Source: DATDGX01 sp036521875
Lineage (GTDB): Bacteria; Desulfobacterota; Binatia; Binatales; Binataceae
Assembly (NCBI GenBank): GCA_036521875.1
Contig: DATDGX010000052.1
Coordinates: 1-64,000 of the forward strand
Direction: 5' to 3'
DNA length: 64,000 nt
Made by a program: the position numbers and the translations under genes. The notes beneath the pieces are model-generated. The model had not been told where the DNA came from and made no database searches. It saw only the letters and a list, made by a program, of their open reading frames with translations. Below, in pieces: positions 58,254-64,000 of this stretch. Within the stretch, counting starts at the first letter, position 1, and every line of letters starts with the position of its first letter.

Positions 58254-59654
58254 ATCGACACGGTACCCGAGATCGAGGCCGTCGAGGCCGAGCAAGACAT
58301 CGCACCCAACGCCGACGGCTGGACCGGTCCGCTGACGGCGTTCCGCGCGATGCGCCATCGGAACTTCCGCCTGTTCTTCGCCGGCCAGCTCGTCTCGCTC
58401 ATCGGCACCTGGATGCAGATGGTCGCGCAGGCGTGGCTGGTGCTGAAGCTCACCAACTCGCCGCTGATGCTCGGGGTGGTCGCGTTCGCCGGCTACTTTC
58501 CGATCGTGCTGGTGTCGCTGTTCGCGGGCGTGGTGGTCGATCACGTCGACCGCCGCCGGCTCATCATCGCCGCGCAGATCATCCTGATGACGAGCGCGTT
58601 CGTCCTTTCGGCGCTGACCTGGACCGGCGTGGTGCGGGTCGAGTACGTGATCATGCTGGCCGCGATCAACGGCCTGGTGAGCTCGTTCGACATGCCGGGG
58701 CGGCAGGCCTTCGTGGTCGAGATGGTGACGCGCGAGGACCTGCCCAACGCGATCGCGATGAACTCGATGATCTTCAACGGCGCGCGGATGGTCGGTCCCG
58801 CGGTCGCCGGCTTGTCGATCGCGGTGATCGGCGTGGCGCCGTGCTTTTTCTTAAACGGGGTGAGCTACCTGGCGGTCATCTGGAGCCTGCTGCAGATGGA
58901 TACTCCGCGCCGCGAGCGCAGCGAGTTCGGCGCCGCGATGTTCCTGCGGATGCGCGAAGGCCTCAACTACGTCTGGGGGCATCGCCCGACTTTCTACCTG
59001 ATGCTGCTGGTCGCGATTAACTCGGGCTTCGGGATGCAGTACACGGTGCTGGTCCCGATGTTCGCGCGCGACCTGCTGCACAGCGGCGCGCGCGGCTACG
59101 GGTTCCTGATGGCGGTGCAGGGGTTCGGCGCGGTGTTGGCGGCGATCGTGATGAACTCGCGCTCGCAGGCGCCGCGCGCGCTGCGGCAGAACCTGGTGTT
59201 CGGAATTTTCTGTTCCGCGGCTTCGATCGCGGTGTTCGGGCTCTCGCATTCGATGTGGCTCTCGATGCTAGCGCAGGCGTTGATCGGCGTGGGCCTGATG
59301 CATCACATGGTCACCACCAACACGATGCTGCAGCTATTCGTGTCCGACGAGTTGCGCGGCCGCGTGATGAGCATCTACACGATGTCGTTCATCGGCACCG
59401 CGCCGATCGGCAGCCTGGAGGTCGGCTACGTAGGCGAGCATTTCGGCCCGCGCCTGGCGGTGCTGATTTGCTCGGGCTTCTCGCTGCTATGCGGTTGTCT
59501 GCTACTGACGCGGCTCAAGATGTTCGCGGCAGCGCAGGCGGAAACGCTGGCCGCGACGACGGCGCCAGCGCACGCGAGAGACGGTCGGGGCCCCAATGGC
59601 GAGGCGGAATCGATCCGCCCCGAACCGCCCCTGATCCGCGAAGTCGTGGACTGA
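58254..59654 (+). CDS. MFS transporter (EntS-like exporter family)
   Basis: About 466 residues with 12 hydrophobic helices of the MFS_3/EntS-like group. 'FRAMRHRNFRLFFAGQLVSL' and 'GTWMQMVAQAWLVLKLTNSP' are family signatures, and 'SSFDMPGRQAFVVEMV' and 'FVSDELRGRVMSIYTMSFIG' follow. In frame there is no ATG, GTG or TTG between the far upstream region, which overlaps the divergent alpha-galactosidase, and ATG 58350. A perfect AAGGAG (58240-58245) lies eight bases before an ATC (58254), the proposed start. The last 206 bp are duplicated at 62393. The substrate is unknown. Confidence 0.83.
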   Translation: MDTVPEIEAVEAEQDIAPNADGWTGPLTAFRAMRHRNFRLFFAGQLVSLIGTWMQMVAQAWLVLKLTNSPLMLGVVAFAGYFPIVLVSLFAGVVVDHVDRRRLIIAAQIILMTSAFVLSALTWTGVVRVEYVIMLAAINGLVSSFDMPGRQAFVVEMVTREDLPNAIAMNSMIFNGARMVGPAVAGLSIAVIGVAPCFFLNGVSYLAVIWSLLQMDTPRRERSEFGAAMFLRMREGLNYVWGHRPTFYLMLLVAINSGFGMQYTVLVPMFARDLLHSGARGYGFLMAVQGFGAVLAAIVMNSRSQAPRALRQNLVFGIFCSAASIAVFGLSHSMWLSMLAQALIGVGLMHHMVTTNTMLQLFVSDELRGRVMSIYTMSFIGTAPIGSLEVGYVGEHFGPRLAVLICSGFSLLCGCLLLTRLKMFAAAQAETLAATTAPAHARDGRGPNGEAESIRPEPPLIREVVD

Positions 59655-60033
59655 CGCGACTCTTCGCAGGAGCGCGACGAGCGCGTGCTAACGACAGTCC
59701 AAGGCGGTTAGGTTGGCCTGCAGATATTGCTGCAGCGATGATCTTGCGCCGTCGTTCAAGATTTGCGCCGCGGATTTCGAATTGGGTACCGGCTGCGGGA
59801 TAGTTTCGCGAGATACTGAATACCGACTCGGAAGTTTACGGAGGGTCGAAGGTGGGAATCTTGGCGGCGTTCAATCGCAGGCGATATCATCACACGGCCT
59901 ACGGCGTTCTATCGCGATCGAGGTGCCGCCGCTCGCGGTAGTCTATTTCGCCTTGCCCTAGGGCCCTGACCATCATGCGACGCGATGGGATCGGTGATGG
60001 AGTGCTATGGCGCGATGGAACGCGTTGGGCGCC
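59655..60033. other. Gap without recognisable gene
   Basis: No supported gene, repeat or hairpin. It separates the MFS gene from the secreted-protein pair and shows less compositional bias than neighbouring genes. Confidence 0.4.
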
Positions 60034-60378
60034 CTAGCTTCCGTGCGTTAGCGTTTTCCATTCTTGCAGTAGCGTGTCCCGCCATTGGTCGAGCTTCGGC
60101 GAAGAAAGAGGCATCCCTTGCAGAGTTTCATTTGGGTTGCACACCATCTCCAGCGGCCCGTCGAGCGAACCGTAGGTTGCGTCTGTGACGTTGCCCTGCC
60201 CGTCAAGACAGACGTAAATGTCCTGCGGCGGCGCCGGTGGGGGGCACGAAGAATCTAGCACCTCTCCGGTACTGGGATTGTACCTAAAGGCGCAGCCGTC
60301 TGCCTTCGCCGGCTGCACTCCGGCAAAAAGTAGTATCGAAAGGCATAGCGGACCAACGAAACCAAGGTATTTTCTCAT
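60034..60378 (-). CDS. Small secreted protein of unknown function
   Basis: A 114-residue protein starting at the Met at 60378 (MRKYLGFVGPLCLSILLF), with a signal peptide cleaved near 'AKA-DG'. The mature part has four cysteines and the motifs 'RYNPSTGEVLDSSCPPPAP' and 'VCLDGQGNVTDATYGSLDGP', perhaps a disulfide-stabilised domain. No family is recognised. It follows the larger secreted protein by 32 bp on the same strand, so the two are probably co-transcribed. Confidence 0.65.
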   Translation of the reverse strand: MRKYLGFVGPLCLSILLFAGVQPAKADGCAFRYNPSTGEVLDSSCPPPAPPQDIYVCLDGQGNVTDATYGSLDGPLEMVCNPNETLQGMPLSSPKLDQWRDTLLQEWKTLTHGS

Positions 60379-60410
60379 CGCCCGTACCTTCCTCTTCCTT
60401 ACTGGTGAAT

Positions 60411-61904
60411 TCAAGGAGCGATCTCGTTGTAGGTGTTGAATTGTTCTGTCCCCGGTGCGCCCGGAGGCCCCGCGGTGGTACAGTCGCCGAAGCTCTCGAA
60501 CTTGCCTCTCACAGGATCGTACGTGGTAGTGGAGTAGTCTCCCCAGCGATTACCCACGGGGCCGCTCGCGTCCACGCTGCTTTCGTTCTGAACCAGAGTC
60601 GACAGCGACGGCAGAATTCTCAATACTTCATTAGTGGGATGGTGAAGATTTCCCGTCTGATGGCGCGAAAGGGTGTCAGTGAGAATGGCGCGGTCGCTGC
60701 CGCTGACTACGGTGTGCGCAATGCTCGGCCAACTGTGTGAGATGCCCCCGCCTTTGGTTGAGTCCTGGGTCCAAAAAGTGAACGGCGTCGTCTTAGTAAC
60801 GGTGTCCCAAGTAACCACTTCCGAAATAGCGCTGCCATCCATCACCCCCCCTTCGGTGCTACCACCGTACTTCTGTGAGAAAGCAACTTCCAACGTGGCG
60901 TGACCATTAGCCCAGACGTCCTCGTCGCCATAAGGTATTGGGACATTTTTCGCGTGACCGAGGCAGTAAGTGCAGATCTTTTGATTAAGGTCGGGGATTC
61001 TGCCCTTACCACTTTTCGTACCCGAAACCGATATCATGCCGGTGCCAATATCGAAAGCGTAAGAGGGCGATGTGACTGGGCCGGTGATACTCGAAATTAC
61101 TACGGTTGCACCGGCGTCACCTGGTTCAGGGGTGGCAAGGTAAGCAGTCGCGTCTTGGTTTAGCGCGGATAGCGGCGATTCGTAGTAGTTGCCCGGTGCC
61201 AGGCTCGCAAAGACATGATCGTGAAATGCACCAGAATAGAGTGCGGATTTCTCGATTGCGTCAATCTGGCTTCCTCCGTGATCGCCTGAGCTATTGAAGC
61301 AATCAGTCTCGACTATGATCCAGTTGCCTGAAAACGCAATTCGAGGGTCATCGACAAAGGCAGAGGAGGGAAAACTAGAGCAGGCTACAAAAGGGGGAAA
61401 TTTAGTCCAGCCGGAGTGAAGCGATGCAGGTTGATTGGCCGTCGCAATATAAAGCCTCGTCTGGGTTAACAGCTGACTCTGATTACCCGCTACAGAAACC
61501 ATCGTGAACTGGCCGTTGGAAGGGTCAACAACGACATGAGGATCGAGGTTGCACTCTTCGCTTGTGTCACTATTCGAGCCGCAGTTCGCGCTGTCGATCG
61601 CGTTCCAGAAGTCCCCGCCCAGGATGTAGTCCTGCACTATTCCTGCGGCGAGTGCGATCGAACCGTTTGCAGGAGCAATTGTGTCGCCAAAACCATATCT
61701 AGCTCCTGTTACGTCAATCGGTACGTAAAGCGCGTTAGAACCGTCCGCAAAGGTTACGACGCTGTTATTAAGTGTTGTCGAGTTCCCGCAATTCGCAAAT
61801 TGCGCTCTGGCCGCACATGGCGCCAGCACCACCACAAGCAGCGCCAGCGAAGCGAAAATTGGAAGGCGCTGAAAACCACGGACACCAGGGCACTGCTGCT
61901 TCAT
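60411..61904 (-). CDS. Secreted protein of unknown function, sialidase-like propeller traits
   Basis: A 497-residue exported protein. The Met at 61904 follows GAGGGG and begins a signal peptide ('IFASLALLVVVLAPCAARAQ', cleavage near ARA-Q). Blocks such as 'DPHVVVDPSNGQFTMVSVAG', 'DDPRIAFSGNWIIVETDCF' and 'GNRWGDYSTTTYDPVRGKF' resemble BNR/sialidase-like beta-propeller proteins found in environmental bacteria. Enzymatic residues cannot be identified. Codon use looks less G+C-biased than in the metabolic genes, consistent with an accessory origin. Confidence 0.68.
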   Translation of the reverse strand: MKQQCPGVRGFQRLPIFASLALLVVVLAPCAARAQFANCGNSTTLNNSVVTFADGSNALYVPIDVTGARYGFGDTIAPANGSIALAAGIVQDYILGGDFWNAIDSANCGSNSDTSEECNLDPHVVVDPSNGQFTMVSVAGNQSQLLTQTRLYIATANQPASLHSGWTKFPPFVACSSFPSSAFVDDPRIAFSGNWIIVETDCFNSSGDHGGSQIDAIEKSALYSGAFHDHVFASLAPGNYYESPLSALNQDATAYLATPEPGDAGATVVISSITGPVTSPSYAFDIGTGMISVSGTKSGKGRIPDLNQKICTYCLGHAKNVPIPYGDEDVWANGHATLEVAFSQKYGGSTEGGVMDGSAISEVVTWDTVTKTTPFTFWTQDSTKGGGISHSWPSIAHTVVSGSDRAILTDTLSRHQTGNLHHPTNEVLRILPSLSTLVQNESSVDASGPVGNRWGDYSTTTYDPVRGKFESFGDCTTAGPPGAPGTEQFNTYNEIAP

Positions 61905-62392
61905 TGTCCCCTCCGCGTTGCCGAATAACGTGACGTGGTTAAGTCGCGAGGCTGCCAACCTACAAGGTCGACAACAAAATGTCAATGAGAGTAAACTAGC
62001 GGGTTTACAGGCCAAAAGGCTCTCTTGTCAATATCTTATTGGCAACCTCATGTTTGCACTCGGTGAGTAAAGACAGAGGAAACCAACCGCCGCAGGATTA
62101 CGGCAATCGTGACAAGCCGATCTAGCCGGGCCAGTTTCAGCACCGATTTGATTTTGTTCCCTTGAGATTGTTGCCCGATAAGACAGTCGTAAAATAGTCG
62201 ATTCCGCGGCGATTGATCTTAAATCGTTTTGGTGACCCTGCAGAGTCCAATGTTACGAATTTGGAAGCTGGTCCTCGTAGCAATTTTTGAGTCGTTCTCT
62301 TGTTCAATACGCACCCCCAATTGCTTGCAGATTTCCTCGATCTCTGTGGCCGCTATCGCGAATCATCATTGAAATACCTATGCGTGATATGC
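61905..62392. other. Relatively AT-rich gap without recognisable gene
   Basis: Contains the upstream region of the secreted-protein pair and is visibly less G+C-rich than the surroundings. No gene or clear repeat is seen before the MFS-tail duplicate begins at 62393. Confidence 0.4.
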
Positions 62393-62598
62393 CACGCCTG
62401 GCGGTGCTGATCTGCGCGGGCTTCTCGCTGCTATGCGGTTGTCTGCTGCTGACGCGTCTCAAGATGTTCGCGGTAGCGCAGGCGGAAACGCTGGCCGCCA
62501 CGACCGCGCCCGCTCGTGCGGGAGCCGGTCGCGGCCTTAATGGCGAGGCTGAATCGATCCAGCCCGAGCCGCCAGCGATCCGCGAAGTCGTGGACTGA
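62393..62598 (+). pseudogene. Duplicated C-terminal end of an MFS transporter
   Basis: These 206 bp align without gaps to 59449-59654 (offset 2944), with roughly 23 substitutions by my count, and encode 'RLAVLICAGFSLLCGCLLLT' and the identical final 'IREVVD' plus stop. Differences are largely silent or conservative. No transporter sequence precedes it; the upstream in-frame codons are unrelated. It may be the remains of a second, paralogous MFS gene, whose other 5' two-thirds are gone. Confidence 0.8.
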
Positions 62599-62804
62599 CT
62601 CCGGTTCCGCCAGAGTGCCAGCGGCGCGCGCTGCAGTCCGCTTTCGGTGCGTACCTCCGACTTGGCGTCGCTGCGCGGACTCGTGAACGCCGCTCGTCCC
62701 CATCCGCGTCTTTCCTCGGTTGGTCCGATTCGATGAGCTTGACTTAGTGTCACAGGCTTGCAATACATACAGACACCCAGACACACTCACAGAGAGAGGG
62801 CACG

Positions 62805-63098
62805 ATGACCCCGATAACCCCGACCAACTCCTTCCAGTCAAGCCAGATGAGTGAGAAGAGCAAGCTGATCGCGAATCCTAAATACCGCGAGATATTGCAA
62901 AGAGCCGTCGAGATCGAGGAGCGGGAGGCTGCGCGAGAACATTGGTTGGGCTGGGAGTGGCACGAAGTCAGGGCCTACCCGGCAAGTCTCGTAAAGGTGG
63001 TAATTGCCGGAATCGTGAAGATCACTTTTAAGTCTAACAGCTCGACGCATTACCGCCTGGTGGATAGCAAGGCTTTGAAGCAAGCCTTGAAGGCTTAG
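62805..63098 (+). CDS. Small protein, possible winged-helix, before a DNA methyltransferase
   Basis: A 97-residue protein. An N-terminal helix ('YREILQRAVEIEEREAAREH') is followed by 'WHEVRAYPASLVKVVIAGIV' and 'KITFKSNSSTHYRLVDSKAL', which has the rhythm of a winged helix-turn-helix with a beta-hairpin wing. GAGAGGG precedes the ATG. I do not recognise a named family. It lies about 200 bp before the methyltransferase on the same strand and may be its regulator or partner. Confidence 0.55.
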   Translation: MTPITPTNSFQSSQMSEKSKLIANPKYREILQRAVEIEEREAAREHWLGWEWHEVRAYPASLVKVVIAGIVKITFKSNSSTHYRLVDSKALKQALKA

Positions 63099-63309
63099 TG
63101 CTCGAAGACCTTAGAGAGGCAGCGATTCGAAAACAGAAAGTCGGCACGACATTTGGTTAGCGTCTGGCCCCGAAGGAACGTTCTGAGGGAACTCAGGCCC
63201 GAGAGTGCTTGCTGATGAGAGACGCGAATTGCGAGTATCGAGGGGACCACGAGATCGGCTGACCTCTGTTACGAGCGAACACAAACAATAGAATGTGTGA
63301 CCAGTGACG

Positions 63310-64000
63310 ATGAAGCGCGACAGGCCAGACGCTTCGGAAAACGCGCAGAGGCGAAGTTTCCAGATCTGTCTAGATGATGCCTTCGCATGGATGAAGCGTC
63401 GTGATCCAGGCTCGATCCACGCGATCGTGACCGATCCGCCTTACGGCTTAAAGGAGTACACCGACCTCGAGCAGCAGAAGCTCAGGCGAGGGCGCGGGGG
63501 CGTTTGGCGCATCCCGCCCTCCTTCGACGGATGTGTGCGCCGTCCTCTGCCGCGTTTCACGGTTCTAGACAAGCGCGATCAAGAGGCACTGCGAGAGTTT
63601 TTCTCTCGATTTGCTTCTCTTGCCATAAGACTGCTCGTGCCTGGCGGGCATCTGTTCATCGCGACCAATCCTCTCCTGTCACATCTCGTCTATCTCCCGA
63701 TGATCGAGGCCGGATTCGAGAAGCGCGGCGAAATCATCCGGCTGGTACAGACACTTCGTGGCGGTGACAGACCCAAGAATGCACATGATGAATTTTCTGA
63801 AGTTAGCGTGATGCCTCGCTCAGCCTGGGAGCCTTGGGGGCTGTTCAGAAAACCATGTGAGGGTCGCGTGCAGGACAACTTGCGCAGGTGGAAGACGGGC
63901 GGCCTTCGGCGAATTTCCTCGAGCTACCCCTTTGTCGATGTGATTCGTTCGACACCCACTCCGCGTGAAGAACGGGCCATCGCGCCGCATCCCTCGCTAA
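63310..64000 (+). CDS. DNA methyltransferase, 3' partial
   Basis: At least 230 residues, open to the end of the window. 'SIHAIVTDPPYGLKEYTDL' contains the DPPY catalytic motif of N6-adenine/N4-cytosine methyltransferases close to the N-terminus; 'LLVPGGHLFIATNPLLSHLV' is the following strand, and 'ERAIAPHPSL' matches the (H)PxxKP substrate region before the SAM motif. That order is the beta-type. The methyltransferase start is ATG at 63310 or GTG at 63304. Whether a restriction enzyme follows cannot be seen. Confidence 0.85.
   Translation, partial: MKRDRPDASENAQRRSFQICLDDAFAWMKRRDPGSIHAIVTDPPYGLKEYTDLEQQKLRRGRGGVWRIPPSFDGCVRRPLPRFTVLDKRDQEALREFFSRFASLAIRLLVPGGHLFIATNPLLSHLVYLPMIEAGFEKRGEIIRLVQTLRGGDRPKNAHDEFSEVSVMPRSAWEPWGLFRKPCEGRVQDNLRRWKTGGLRRISSSYPFVDVIRSTPTPREERAIAPHPSL

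Overview
The window is G+C-rich, densely coding bacterial chromosome. The gene set points to a Gram-negative, aerobic, probably soil-dwelling bacterium: lipoproteins, DsbD-type periplasmic thiol chemistry, NADPH-type glutamate synthase, a glycolate oxidase, several GST-fold enzymes, and a likely selenocysteine protein. Catabolic and detoxifying enzymes (LLM flavin oxidoreductase, amidohydrolase, cyclase family, SDR, enoyl-CoA hydratase) together with a selenoprotein fit a deltaproteobacterial or Binatota-like lineage. That placement is inference; no rRNA or tRNA gene was recognised to test it.

Layout. 1-7.3 kb: a 5'-truncated LLM oxidoreductase, two lipoproteins, an IS110-type transposase remnant, a divergent pair (metal-type MerR regulator and a small CC-motif protein) sharing a 19-bp-spacer MerR promoter, and a redoxin/DsbD-alpha fusion whose reading frame is crossed by one UGA exactly at the first Cys of its CxxC, with a bacterial-SECIS-like hairpin just downstream. 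7.3-13.1 kb: amidohydrolase, cyclase-family hydrolase, a two-domain SagB-type dehydrogenase, an APC permease with a clear terminator. 13.2-16.6 kb: PP2C phosphatase, Ser/Thr kinase and ammonium transporter in one operon. 16.9-22.6 kb: membrane protein, GST, a three-gene ABC-2 exporter, SDR, enoyl-CoA hydratase. 23-29.6 kb: Lrp-type regulator followed by gltB and gltD. 29.7-37.6 kb: GST, glcDEF plus an HCCA-isomerase-like gene, divergent from an alanine-glyoxylate aminotransferase; GrpB and another GST. 37.6-42.7 kb: gyrB-gyrA with DnaA-box-like sites upstream.

42.7-53.7 kb: a decayed gene fragment, an amidase, a membrane TPR protein, an ice-binding-like/NHL secreted protein, then a minus-strand run of dsbD, a DUF1272-like zinc-ribbon gene and a PqqC/TenA-like iron redox enzyme, and a RibBA protein with a degenerate GTP cyclohydrolase II half. 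53.9-59.7 kb: sugar nucleotidyltransferase overlapping galactokinase, a convergent GH36-type alpha-galactosidase, and an MFS exporter with an apparent ATC start. 59.7-64 kb looks like an accessory patch: two unrecognised secreted proteins, a duplicated 206-bp tail of the MFS gene, a small possible winged-helix protein and a DNA methyltransferase that runs off the end.

Functional links: MerR, the CC protein, the seleno-redoxin and the separate DsbD operon suggest envelope thiol/redox and metal defence. Nitrogen assimilation is represented by AmtB and GltBD. Glycolate oxidase plus the aminotransferase would turn glycolate into glycine. The strongest candidate for something unusual is the selenocysteine redoxin/DsbD-alpha fusion.
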